Part shown: positions 36,507-45,486 of the stretch, piece by piece | Layout: each line of letters opens with the position of its first letter | Numbering within the stretch: the first letter of the stretch is position 1 | Assembly: GCF_003013715.1 (NCBI RefSeq) | Contig: NC_072815.1 | Location: 372,001 to 436,000 of the forward strand | Direction of reading: 5' to 3' | Length of the DNA stretch: 64,000 bases | Source: Candidozyma auris | Taxonomy: Eukaryota; Ascomycota; Pichiomycetes; Serinales; Metschnikowiaceae | The notes under the pieces: model-generated | The model's database searches: none | The model's input: the letters and a program-made list of their open reading frames with translations, nothing else | What the model was told of the DNA's origin: nothing | Program-made: the position numbers and the translations under genes

Positions 36507-37133
36507 TTAGCACCAATAGTAGCAGTACTCGTACGACATGTTCCCAAGAATGAACGAGATCCCACAAAATATACATAGTAGTACAAGGCCCACTGCCACT
36601 TTCGTTTGTAGTGATATTCCAGCGATTGCAGTGGTTGTATGAAGTTTTGATAGTCGCTGAAGGTGTTCCAACTCTTCGAGTATACTGGTTTCTCGCGACT
36701 CCTCTAGTAGACTGTCCAATTCCTTCTCTATGGCTCGAAGCTTACCTTCAATTTTCTTATCCAACGCCTCATGACTCCCACAATTCTGACGTAACTCATC
36801 AATTTTTTCCTCTATAGTGTTCAACACTCCGAGGGAAGTATGTAAAACAGGCTTCTCAGATTCATCATAGTTTACCTTTCGTCGCCAGAGAGGTATTGTC
36901 GGCGGCGATGGCGGCGTTGGCAGCATCTCAGGGTCCTTTCTGCTTGCAGAAAATAATCTTCGCCTTATCGGAGGGTCTGACACACTGCGTATGGGTTCAT
37001 GCCTAATCACACTATCTGAAGTATCTTCATCTTTAAGGTGCGATTGTGGTTGTGGTTGTGGTTTGTAAGGTAAGGGAAGCGGCTCACCGAGTTGGGCTAG
37101 AAGTTCGCTACTTTTCGTGTGCCTTCTGTTCAT
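36507..37133 (-). CDS. Predicted tail-anchored coiled-coil protein, unrecognised
   Basis: I do not recognise this 208-residue protein. The frame opens at 37139 with GTG, so the ATG at 37131-37133 (MNRRHTKSS) is used. The first half is polar and Pro/Gln-rich. Residues about 105-155 form a likely coiled coil (IEEKIDELRQNCG, KKIEGKLRAIEKELDSLLEE). Near the end lies one hydrophobic segment (KVAVGLVLLCIFCGISFIL) with only about 12 residues after it, the layout of a tail-anchored protein of the ER, nuclear envelope or mitochondrial outer membrane. SNARE-like or organelle-tethering roles are possible, but no heptad zero-layer residue stands out. It is convergent with TIM22, 73 bp apart. Confidence 0.75.
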   Translation of the reverse strand: MNRRHTKSSELLAQLGEPLPLPYKPQPQPQSHLKDEDTSDSVIRHEPIRSVSDPPIRRRLFSASRKDPEMLPTPPSPPTIPLWRRKVNYDESEKPVLHTSLGVLNTIEEKIDELRQNCGSHEALDKKIEGKLRAIEKELDSLLEESRETSILEELEHLQRLSKLHTTTAIAGISLQTKVAVGLVLLCIFCGISFILGNMSYEYCYYWC

Positions 37134-37295
37134 TGGCACCTTTTGGATGTGTTTAGCTTAACGAATGACTCGAGTTGGACTCTGGTTATTTGTTTATGTT
37201 GATATCTCGCGCTATACTACAAGCGCTTTTACTATGGACAGGAGATGCGTACAATAGATACAACCATTGAAGACGTTATCATGATTTATTCGTAA

Positions 37296-40205
37296 TTACA
37301 TCTTGGCACGCAGCCTGAACTTATCCATGAATCTGAAAATCAAATACGTCGTGCATCCGATGAATCGGAAAAGCGCCATGAAAGCCACTGTCCACAAAAT
37401 CACAGTGAGGAAAACCTTAGACCTAGCGCTCTTAATGACATCGGAGTCTTCATTTTTGTTGAACTGGTTGAAGCCACCAGTTTCTAGCACAATGGCCACT
37501 ATAACGAAGTTAGATATCATCCAGATCAATACCGTCATGGACCGCACGAAGGCGTAATAATCTTCATTCGTCGCGTGGTACTTGCCTCCATCGTCGTCTC
37601 TTGGCTTCTTGATCTTCTCAAGCTGGTTCAAATAGGACTGGTTTATCTCTTCCTTAAGCACAGGTATGTTAACATCAAAAGTACCATCCTCTCTTACTTT
37701 CGCAGCACCCAAATCGGTTGCACCAGTATCACCTTTAGTACCCCAGGATATATCGTCAATGTTGCAAAAGGCATAGATATTAAGCACATTGATGTATGAT
37801 GGGGAAAGCAAGATATACTGGACAAAGGAGGTGAACATGTGCCAGGGCTCGAAGTATAAAAATGATGCAATAAAGTACAACGCATATGTGGAGCATGTCG
37901 CAACAACCAAGTCTCTGAACTGCTCATTCTTAAAAAACAAAGAAACACTGACACCCTGATTAGTATTATATATCAGTTGAATGGCGTTGACAGCCATAAA
38001 GATGGCAGCGAAAATCATGTAGGCCATAAGAATGGCAAAGAAACAGACGATGACAATGTAAAACTTCTCCGTGCCTTTAGGTTTGTTACCAAAACTTAAG
38101 ACAAAAGTCGTCACAATGGATGCAAGGTACAACCACAAGAAGATAACCGAAAGAACATTACCTGGAGCAAAATTTAGACTTTCGTCCGATAAAGATGTGG
38201 TCAATATTCTGAACACCAAAAAGTACGAGCCGATGGAGAACCATGAAACAATGAGGTTGATAAGTTGGTAGAAAAATTCGACGTGAAACATGATCTTCTT
38301 ACCAAAGCTATGCAGCGAGTGCCAAATCTTATAGAAATGAGCAAGGGAGTATATGGCAGCGAAGAAGGAACCATTAAGCCATCTTCTTCTTTGCAAAATG
38401 AATTCGGCTAGACCTTCAGGAACATCCGTCTCTGCACTAGCAGACTTGCAATAGCGCAAAACCCAAGAACAGCCAGGTTTGGCTACCAACTCATAACAAA
38501 GAATTCTGTCTTCGGCTAGGTACATGTTAGAAGTGAAGATACCCGCTTCTTCTTTCAACATTTTAACCTTTAGATCGTACTCATCGTCATTCGGGTCTAG
38601 TTCACCACTTCCATGCAAGAACTCACCCTTGAAATACTTCTCCAAAGGACCTTTACCATTGATGTCATTTTGCAAAGCAACATATCTGTAGGCAGAAAAG
38701 GCACCTGGTAAGACGGAGATGAAACCAAACACCGACTCCGTGGGTTTATCAAGAATGTTGGATATTTTGTACTCGAAATTCTGCCCGTAAACAATTGGGT
38801 TGGTGAGCATTTGCCTTTTTTTCAAGGAGGCCTTGATCTCACCGCAGGCACCAGCAACACGAGGATCTTTATCGAACTCTTTCCACAAATGGTATAGAGA
38901 TTTACCGGATGGTTGGGTTCCGCAATCGAGTAAAACAACAATATTAGGATCAAGCACTTGAGATAATGCTTCGAAGCACCAACGATGGGAGTTGATCTTC
39001 TTGGCGTTGTTCTCCTTGAGACAGAATAACATCTGCACCGGGACAACCTTTTCAGTAGTCAATTTCACAGTGTCTTCGACGGATGATATACCTACACGTG
39101 TAGTGTATTCGTAGATGTGACCCTGAACTTTTTTGTCGTCAATACGAGATTTGGCCAACCCTTCCTGGTAGACACCAAGGGCAGCTAGAAGTGCCTGAGC
39201 ACGCTCATTGATCTTTGAACGACCGTCACTGACCACGCAGACGACAACTTTTTTCCAAGAGTCTCTCCCCCAAACTGGGGATCTTGACCTCGACTCCAAA
39301 TGTTTGATATTCTTGAACACACCCTTAAGTGTACGAGCTAGAAGGATATCGTCTTCATTGTACATTGTGATGACCACCATCATTTCCGTTTGACGTCTAA
39401 CAGGGTAGTGGATTGGTCGCAAGATATAGCCGTCTCTCCAGAAGTTTGAAGGACCACAAGTCACTGCAGTGTACCTCATATAGGAGAATTCTCTACTTAG
39501 CCCGCCATCTGGCTTGCTGGCATCGTAGTCGGGAAATTTCGTGAGGAGTTCAGTGGCCACCGGACAGTCAAGCACCAAATGGCCGTTGTGGCCCGTGGCG
39601 ATGCCTAGTTTGGGCTTCTGTCTCACCTCTTCCTGTTCTGGAGGCTCAGGGAAGTCTTCTCCGACCTCTGCAAACGGTGACTCTAATTCCTGGTCGTAAA
39701 CTGTTCTGCCGTCCTGCTCTGAGTCGGAGTCAGCCACGTGCACTGTCTGAAGGTCCAAATTGTCTCCCTGAAATTGATTGAACTGAATCTCCCTGTCAAA
39801 CTGTTGCTCTTCTTCGTCATCATAAACGTGAGGCACAAATGCCTGGGAAAAGTTGTAGCCTGTACTATCAGGATCGTACGCTGTAGGCTGGTATTGTGTC
39901 TGTGGATAAGAGCCCATTTCAAAGTCGTTATCGGTAAATGGATCGTGAGACGGTAGCGGCTGAGTTCTTGGAGGTGGAGGGGGCACATGCAGTGTGTTGA
40001 ACATGGCAGACGGCCTCTCATCCTCGTAGTAGTGCAAGAAGTCGTCATTACTCTGGTGCATCTGGCTCGAGTACACCCTCTGGGGTTGTTGGAAGTTGAT
40101 GCTATCCACCGCGTCATTTGAGTAATTGTAAACACCTCCCGTTTGAGTCAGCGGGTACCGCAAGTACCTCTGCTCATCGTCTTCGGAGGAGCGCCTGTAA
40201 GCCAT
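37296..40205 (-). CDS. Chitin synthase, class I/II
   Basis: This 969-residue protein is a plasma-membrane chitin synthase that polymerises UDP-GlcNAc. A polar Gln/Asp-rich N-terminus (about 1-220) precedes the catalytic domain: VVITMYNEDD, the Asp motif VVLLDCGTQPSGKSL, AEDRILCYELV, and the product-site signature LQRRRWLNG. A block of about seven membrane spans follows (about 640-960). It is a division I enzyme without a myosin motor. Length and N-terminus fit Candida Chs2/Chs8 (class I) or Chs1 (class II), which act in septum formation and repair; I cannot decide between them. The start is the ATG at 40203-40205. Confidence 0.96.
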   Translation of the reverse strand: MAYRRSSEDDEQRYLRYPLTQTGGVYNYSNDAVDSINFQQPQRVYSSQMHQSNDDFLHYYEDERPSAMFNTLHVPPPPPRTQPLPSHDPFTDNDFEMGSYPQTQYQPTAYDPDSTGYNFSQAFVPHVYDDEEEQQFDREIQFNQFQGDNLDLQTVHVADSDSEQDGRTVYDQELESPFAEVGEDFPEPPEQEEVRQKPKLGIATGHNGHLVLDCPVATELLTKFPDYDASKPDGGLSREFSYMRYTAVTCGPSNFWRDGYILRPIHYPVRRQTEMMVVITMYNEDDILLARTLKGVFKNIKHLESRSRSPVWGRDSWKKVVVCVVSDGRSKINERAQALLAALGVYQEGLAKSRIDDKKVQGHIYEYTTRVGISSVEDTVKLTTEKVVPVQMLFCLKENNAKKINSHRWCFEALSQVLDPNIVVLLDCGTQPSGKSLYHLWKEFDKDPRVAGACGEIKASLKKRQMLTNPIVYGQNFEYKISNILDKPTESVFGFISVLPGAFSAYRYVALQNDINGKGPLEKYFKGEFLHGSGELDPNDDEYDLKVKMLKEEAGIFTSNMYLAEDRILCYELVAKPGCSWVLRYCKSASAETDVPEGLAEFILQRRRWLNGSFFAAIYSLAHFYKIWHSLHSFGKKIMFHVEFFYQLINLIVSWFSIGSYFLVFRILTTSLSDESLNFAPGNVLSVIFLWLYLASIVTTFVLSFGNKPKGTEKFYIVIVCFFAILMAYMIFAAIFMAVNAIQLIYNTNQGVSVSLFFKNEQFRDLVVATCSTYALYFIASFLYFEPWHMFTSFVQYILLSPSYINVLNIYAFCNIDDISWGTKGDTGATDLGAAKVREDGTFDVNIPVLKEEINQSYLNQLEKIKKPRDDDGGKYHATNEDYYAFVRSMTVLIWMISNFVIVAIVLETGGFNQFNKNEDSDVIKSARSKVFLTVILWTVAFMALFRFIGCTTYLIFRFMDKFRLRAKM

Positions 40206-40475
40206 GTGGTGAAGTCACTTGTTGGAACGTTGGTGGTTGATGAAGGTGAAGTCGAAGTCGCGGCTGAGACAATAATAGCGTGCTGGGCTCTCTAGTCTCT
40301 GTGTAGGCAACAAGGGGAAATAGAACAAGATAGGTTTGTGAAAAAAATTTGATTGGGTTGCAGTCAAGTCCAATTCAAGGAAGTCAGATCGACAAGGCAG
40401 GATAATCAAATTGTCGAGGGGTCTCTATCGTGCAATTTTGCAAAATGTAGGTGACAGAAATGTTGGACCTTAGAC

Positions 40476-40485
40476 GGCTGCGAAA
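40476..40485 (+). promoter_or_regulatory. Recurrent motif GGCTGCGAAA
   Basis: Exact copy, 271 bp upstream of the chitin synthase start and 501 bp upstream of AAH1. Confidence 0.5.
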
Positions 40486-40558
40486 GTGCCAAAGTGCCCT
40501 CGATTAGAATTACCTGATTTGGGTGACAATCTTTGGGCGCGTCAGACAAGGTTGAATT

Positions 40559-40568
40559 GGTTGCAAAA
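40559..40568 (+). promoter_or_regulatory. Variant GGTTGCAAAA of the recurrent motif
   Basis: Two mismatches from GGCTGCGAAA, 83 bp from an exact copy. Confidence 0.3.
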
Positions 40569-40985
40569 GAGCAATAAGAAGCACTGGAGCCAGAAACTAG
40601 CTGTTGATTATCGAAGATTGAAAATTCTGCGCCCCAAGTAGAATTTAAACCGATCTGATCTGTATTCCCGGCCGCTCGAAGCAGGCCTATTTTTAGCCAC
40701 AAACAAACCTCCTACACGCTTGCAATCAGTGCGTGCCGAGATGTGACATAGCCTAGTATGGGCATGTTTCATGACTGCAACCTCCCAGAGGCTAAGTGAT
40801 TGCTGGGTAAAGATAGAGAAACAGGCGACTGGTAAGTGACCATGTCATCAACACACTTCTAATCCCCTTCAAGCGTCCACACTATGCTCATAGCACTGGG
40901 GGCCTTTGTTTTGTGTAACCGTCCTACATTCTGCATCACCATCTCATCTCCAACGCTTTAAGTGCCCCTATAGCCAAATTACAAT

Positions 40986-42053
40986 ATGACTAAATTCCCG
41001 TGCTCCGACCACTTTCATAGTTTCTTGAAGGCCTTGCCTAAATGCGAGCATCATCTTCATATTGAGGGCACCTTAGAGCCCGAGTTGCTCTTTGCGTTGG
41101 CCAAGAGGAATACTATCACCTTGCCTGAATGGTTTCCTCCCACTGTGGAGGCATGTAACAAGAGGTACTCTGAATTTGCCGATTTGCAAGATTTTTTGGA
41201 TCATTACTATGTGGGGATGAGCGTGCTTATCCACGAGCAAGATTTCTACGACTTGGCTCTTGCCTACTTTGAAAGAGCTCATCGCGACGGGTGTCTCCAT
41301 TCCGAGGTGTTCTTTGATCCCCAGGGCCACGTGGAAAGAGGAATCAGCGTTGACAACGTGGTTAATGGACTTAACAGAGCTTGTAAAGATGCCGCCGCTA
41401 AATTTGGCACCACCTCCTTGTTGACAATGTGTCTCTTGAGACACTTGCCTGTGTCGCTGGGTCTTGACACCATCAAATCTACGGAGAAATATTTTGAAAG
41501 TGGTGTGATCTCAGGATTGGGCTTAGACTCTGCCGAAAAGCCTTTCCCTCCAGAATTGTTCGAGGAGTGCTATGGTACGTTGAAGGAGAAGTTCCCCAAG
41601 GTCAACTTGACTGCTCACGCTGGCGAGGAAGGTGACCACAGGTACGTCACAAACGCTTTGGATTTACTAAAGGTGACTCGTATCGATCACGGTGTTCAAT
41701 CCCAGCATTCACCCGAATTGTTGGACAGGTTAGTTTCAAACGACACGATGTTGACGATGTGCCCTTTGTCCAATGTGAAGTTACAAGTGGTCAAGGACGT
41801 TGAGGACTTGCCATACAGAGAGTTTTTTGATAGGGGAGTCTCCTTTTCCATCAACTCAGACGACCCTGCTTATTTCGGAGGCTACATTTTGGATAACTAT
41901 GTTGCAGTTCATACCAGATTTGGCTTCTCACCAAAAGAATGGTGCACCATCGTTCTCAATGGTATCAATGGCTCGTGGTGCGACGAGAAGAGAAAGCAAG
42001 AGTTGAGGGAGATTGTAGACGATGTTTATTTGAAGTACAAGGATGTGCTTTAA
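40986..42053 (+). CDS. AAH1: Adenine deaminase Aah1
   Basis: This 355-residue protein is a fungal adenine deaminase, which converts adenine to hypoxanthine in purine salvage. It has the adenosine-deaminase-type zinc site: HHLHIEGT (first His pair), TAHAGEEG (His and the catalytic Glu region), and INSDDPAYFGG (Asp pair). RIDHGVQ and MCPLSNVKL are the remaining family motifs. Length equals yeast Aah1 (347). The start is the ATG at 40986. Codon use (TTG, AAG, GGT) suggests good expression. Confidence 0.96.
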   Translation: MTKFPCSDHFHSFLKALPKCEHHLHIEGTLEPELLFALAKRNTITLPEWFPPTVEACNKRYSEFADLQDFLDHYYVGMSVLIHEQDFYDLALAYFERAHRDGCLHSEVFFDPQGHVERGISVDNVVNGLNRACKDAAAKFGTTSLLTMCLLRHLPVSLGLDTIKSTEKYFESGVISGLGLDSAEKPFPPELFEECYGTLKEKFPKVNLTAHAGEEGDHRYVTNALDLLKVTRIDHGVQSQHSPELLDRLVSNDTMLTMCPLSNVKLQVVKDVEDLPYREFFDRGVSFSINSDDPAYFGGYILDNYVAVHTRFGFSPKEWCTIVLNGINGSWCDEKRKQELREIVDDVYLKYKDVL

Positions 42054-42984
42054 GTCTTAAGGTAATAAAGTGAGATTAGATAGAGGTATTTTATAGAGTT
42101 CTTATCATAGAATGACAGTAAATTATTATTTTATGATGATTGTAAAAGGGATAAACCAGTGAACGTAGTTTTTTCTATTTTTTCTTTGCACATTGATTTG
42201 TCTTAGACTGATTTTAATTCGCGTTCGGAATCAAATGACATTTAGGAAAAGTGTTATCAAATCGAAGGCTGTCATGAAATAGAAGATTATATGCATAATA
42301 GGATTCTCAGATGAAATTTTACAAACGTTTTATGCCTTCATGAAGTTAATTTTACGATTCTTTTCTATGCCCATACTTTTCCCCACAATTTTTTGAGCTA
42401 AAAAAAAACAACATATTCCAATTAAAGAAGACAAAACTATATCGCTATAGAAAACAAACCTTTTATCGCAAACAACACTTTCAATCGGCCTAATCTTTCG
42501 CATCGCTAGTTTGAGTTGACGCTTTAGAAGACAATCCTGTTCCCGGGTATTGGTCCCACCACTTTTTTTTTTCTTTTTTCAAGACAACATATAAACACTT
42601 CGAGGATGAAGATATGTGAATGTATATTGAGCATGAATGCCCTCCCTCAAACTATAAATACCTATATAACTCAATGACTATATAAGAAATAGGGTTCTTT
42701 ACCATCTACAGAAGATACAGAGTCTAACTTAACAAGAAATGCAAACTTTGTTTTTTTGTTTTAATAGATTTCATGTATTAGAGGAGCGTTAGGATTTCAG
42801 TGTTGCCACTTCCATTCTAACTCGAAAACTATATCATTATAGAAAAGAAGCCAGAATGTCACTTTTAAATGCAGTGAAATAATGCTAGGATCTCAAAAGA
42901 ATTATCTCTTGCAAAAACAGGTCGAATAAACCATGCTTTAAACTCCTATATATACATGTGCTTCTTTATTTAACTTCAGCAAAT
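42054..42984. other. AT-rich intergenic region upstream of the tRNA gene, 0.9 kb
   Basis: No open frame of note. Two 22-bp segments at 42433-42454 and about 42825-42846 agree at 20 positions; each has the dyad CTATA-N4-TATAG. The setting, just upstream of a tRNA gene and AT-rich, is where retrotransposon LTR remnants often lie, but I find no clear LTR ends. Confidence 0.4.
42433..42846. repeat. Pair of 22-bp imperfect direct repeats
   Basis: The copies (42433-42454 and 42825-42846) differ at two central bases and each contain CTATA...TATAG. About 390 bp separate their starts. Confidence 0.6.
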
Positions 42985-43066
42985 GGCTCTGTGGCCGAGC
43001 GGTCTAAGGCGGCAGACTCAAGTTCTGTTATCGTAAGATGCGCGTGTTCGAATCACGCCGGAGTCA
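42985..43066 (+). tRNA. tRNA-Leu (anticodon CAA), no intron
   Basis: The 82-nt gene folds as a type II tRNA. Acceptor GGCTCTG pairs with CGGAGTC (two G-U pairs), discriminator A. D arm GGCCGAGCGGTCTAAGGC; anticodon stem GCAGA/TCTGT with loop CTCAAGT, so the anticodon is CAA and reads UUG. A variable arm (TATCGTAAGATGC type) and T arm GCGTG-TTCGAAT-CACGC follow. CCA is not encoded. A T6 run (43071-43076) just after the gene ends Pol III transcription. S. cerevisiae tRNA-Leu(CAA) has an intron after the anticodon; none is present here. UUG is the dominant Leu codon in this window. Confidence 0.96.
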
Positions 43067-43494
43067 TTATTTTTTATTCCACCGATTCAACCTGTAGCAC
43101 TTGCTGTTCTGAAGCTTCCAACAGTCCCTCAAGTGCTGCAAGAGAACAGGACCACAGCAACTTGGCTTAATGCCAGTGACCTCGCAACCATTGCTCGCTG
43201 CTGTGCAAATATATCCTCAACAAGTGTCGAACACTTAATTCATGGGGACAGTAGAGTTACTTAAGCATATCTCTTATCTTCGAAAGCTCTATAAATTGAC
43301 TAACTCTCGAAACAATGAATGTCTCGAAATTTAATTTGCAATTGAGTCCAGGAGCATGCTATTGTTGCCACAGTAAGCTGGGGTAGCAACCCACAGAGAG
43401 CAATCACCTGCGTGCATGAATTCCGGAAAAGTATAAAACTGGTCCAGGTAGCCATCGTGAAAATTAACTACTAAACCTAGCTTGAAACTGTACA
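43067..43494. other. Intergenic stretch after the tRNA gene
   Basis: 428 bp. Starts with the Pol III T run. A frame from the tRNA end to about 43263 looks protein-like, but so do the other frames over the same bases. A TATA box at 43432-43437 serves the next gene. Confidence 0.5.
43432..43437 (+). promoter_or_regulatory. TATA box of the 167-residue protein gene
   Basis: TATAAA, 58 bp upstream of the ATG at 43495. Confidence 0.55.
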
Positions 43495-43998
43495 ATGGCC
43501 AGAACTATCAATCCAATCATCGTCATTGTGGCGATTGTCACTCTTCTTCTTGTGGTGTTCAGATCTCCAGCCGGTAAAGAGACTGCGGTGAATACTTACT
43601 CGTCTGTCACTGGCACTGTTCAAGATGCTCTTCAGAACAACTACATCTTGTCTTTCGAGCCCACCAAGAAGGCCAAGAGCACCAAGGAGGCCGAGGAGAT
43701 GAAGAAGCAGTTGGACAAGGCTGTGGCTGAGTACAAGTCGTACTTGGAGAACGACTTGGGTTCTCAGGTGAAGGATACCTACGACTCTACTATCCACGGC
43801 TTGAGCGTGCAATTGGACCAGACCCAGAAACTCTTGAAAGCTTTGGGCAAAAAGGCCACTGGCAAGGCTGACAAGCACGAGACGCTTGCCATTGACAAGC
43901 TCCAGGAGCTTTTCTACAAGTTCAAGGGTGACGACCTCAAGAAGTTGGGCATCCAGATCAAGTTGGAGAAGGACAAGCTCGTCCACGCCAACCACTGA
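43495..43998 (+). CDS. Signal-anchored helical protein, unrecognised
   Basis: I do not recognise this 167-residue protein. It begins with a single hydrophobic stretch (INPIIVIVAIVTLLLVVF, residues 4-21) that could be a signal anchor or signal peptide. The rest is almost entirely charged and helical, rich in Lys, Glu, Leu and Asp (EAEEMKKQLDKAVAEYKSYL, DQTQKLLKALGKKA), without Cys, so a single long helical bundle or coiled coil is likely. It ends HANH, which is not an ER-retrieval tetrapeptide. A perfect TATA box sits 58 bp upstream and codon use is biased (AAG, TTG, GAC), so it is probably well expressed. It is convergent with ATG8, 170 bp apart. Confidence 0.8.
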   Translation: MARTINPIIVIVAIVTLLLVVFRSPAGKETAVNTYSSVTGTVQDALQNNYILSFEPTKKAKSTKEAEEMKKQLDKAVAEYKSYLENDLGSQVKDTYDSTIHGLSVQLDQTQKLLKALGKKATGKADKHETLAIDKLQELFYKFKGDDLKKLGIQIKLEKDKLVHANH

Positions 43999-44168
43999 GT
44001 CGCCCTGTCCGAGATTGATCACCTTAAACACAAAAATATTTTTTATAGTAATAAAATCGAATTCATCTGCATCGCACATAGTACGCATTGAAACCAGTCA
44101 ACGCCTTCTATGGACTTATGTATTGCGGCACCGCCGCCATCCAACTAATAGACCTGAGAGCTGCTCAA

Positions 44169-44549
44169 TCAGAGTGCAACCTCCTCCACGCCCTCAATCT
44201 CGCCAAAGGTGTTTTCTCCCGAGTACAAGACATACAAGAACCCGTCCTCGTCCTTGTGCTCCTCGTACACAGTGCTCATCAAGGCTGCGGTGGGTGGCAA
44301 GATGTCATTGACGAAAATGAAAATGGCCTTTTCCGAGGGCAACTTGATTCTCTTTCTAATCACATACACAAACTGGCCCACCGTCAAGTCTCCAGGTACA
44401 AGATACTTGCGCTTGTCGATCTCCTGGATGTCCGAGTTCTCCACCTTCTCACAAATCACTGGGAGCCTGTCCTTGAATCTCTGGAGAATCCTCGTGGACT
44501 CCGACTTTCTCTTGTCGAAGGGGTTCTCGTCCTTGAACTGCGATCTCAT
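44169..44549 (-). CDS. ATG8: Autophagy ubiquitin-like protein Atg8
   Basis: This 126-residue protein is Atg8, conjugated to phosphatidylethanolamine on autophagosome membranes. It starts [18 protein letters not shown] and shows the ubiquitin-like fold motifs ([51 protein letters not shown]). The conjugated Gly is G116. The ten residues after it ([10 protein letters not shown]) must be removed by Atg4; S. cerevisiae has only one residue there, so the tail is longer than usual but harmless. Start at the ATG 44547-44549. Confidence 0.98.
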   Translation of the reverse strand: MRSQFKDENPFDKRKSESTRILQRFKDRLPVICEKVENSDIQEIDKRKYLVPGDLTVGQFVYVIRKRIKLPSEKAIFIFVNDILPPTAALMSTVYEEHKDEDGFLYVLYSGENTFGEIEGVEEVAL

Positions 44550-45486
44550 GACGAACTTTTATTGTTTGTTGATGTAGTGTGTTGTGCTTGTATTGGTTAT
44601 AAGCGCTTGTTTACTGCGATAGGGAGCTCTTTTTTATCTTATCGTCACCCCCTTGTGGGGCGAATCTGTCAGACAGGAAACTGGTGCGTGGGTAGTGTAG
44701 AAACCAAAATTGTGCCACCGGCAGTCATCCATAGATAGCCGGGAACTCGAAGACGAGGGAAGATGATATGACAAAGGGAAGAAACTTGAATTCAGAGATT
44801 GCGAGGAGCCCGCACTTTCCCTTTTCATCTCATTTTGTTGTGTTTTGATTCTTTGGGTCCACACGTTGCTGGTCACCATGCACTATCAAGTGCACTAATA
44901 GAAAAGAGGTGTGGTTGCCTAAGACAACAACCTGGCAACACATTGGATCGAAATTATTCAAAGCACTGATCAAGTCATTAGAGTATTTTGTGACTTATTT
45001 ACATTATTTTTTTTTTTTTCTTTCTGGCACTTGAAGTAAGTTGTATCGGTCACGACCTGGAAACGTGTTGAGTGGCACCTGAAGTTATCTTGTTTATTTC
45101 GCAGCCAATTATTTCCGGCAAAACATGGCTCAACACCTAATGGTAGGTAATTGGAAATGTGCAGTTGCTGAAGGTTTCGGCATGTGACTCGCCACAAGCG
45201 GTATTAAAACTTCTTAAACTTCACGTTTGTCAAATATGCCCTCGGTTTTTGAGATGTAAATCTCTGTCTATTAGCCCTCTACCACAGTGAGCATGCACCA
45301 TGACTCTTACCTTGAATGACGAATGCATGAAATTTTTTGCTTGACTAAGCAGTAAATCACCAAGAAACATCTCTATTCACTTTCAGTAATTTCCTTCGTG
45401 CACATCCATATTCTACCACACCCGTAAGTATTCCTGCTAAATCCTGCATCAACATCCAACCTCAATTGATCCACTACATACTAGAG
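44550..45486. other. Divergent intergenic region ATG8 / PET112
   Basis: 937 bp without a gene. It contains a T-rich run (about 45007-45020) and an exact motif copy on the minus strand (45097-45106), 381 bp before PET112. Confidence 0.5.
45097..45106 (-). promoter_or_regulatory. Recurrent motif GGCTGCGAAA
   Basis: Exact copy on the minus strand (context TAATTGGCTGCGAAA). Confidence 0.5.

Larger units (their letters stand above)
40206..40985. other. Divergent intergenic region chitin synthase / AAH1
   Basis: 780 bp without a gene. It contains an exact motif copy (40476-40485) and the variant GGTTGCAAAA (40559-40568) in the same orientation, 83 bp apart. Confidence 0.55.

Noticed and set aside
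42133..42211. Box C (ATGATGA) and box D (CTGA) 79 nt apart, possible snoRNA
   Set aside because: No terminal stem and no guide with rRNA complementarity that I can recognise.
43067..43263. Protein-like frame directly after the tRNA gene
   Set aside because: Other frames over the same bases look equally protein-like, there is no ATG start and no recognisable family.
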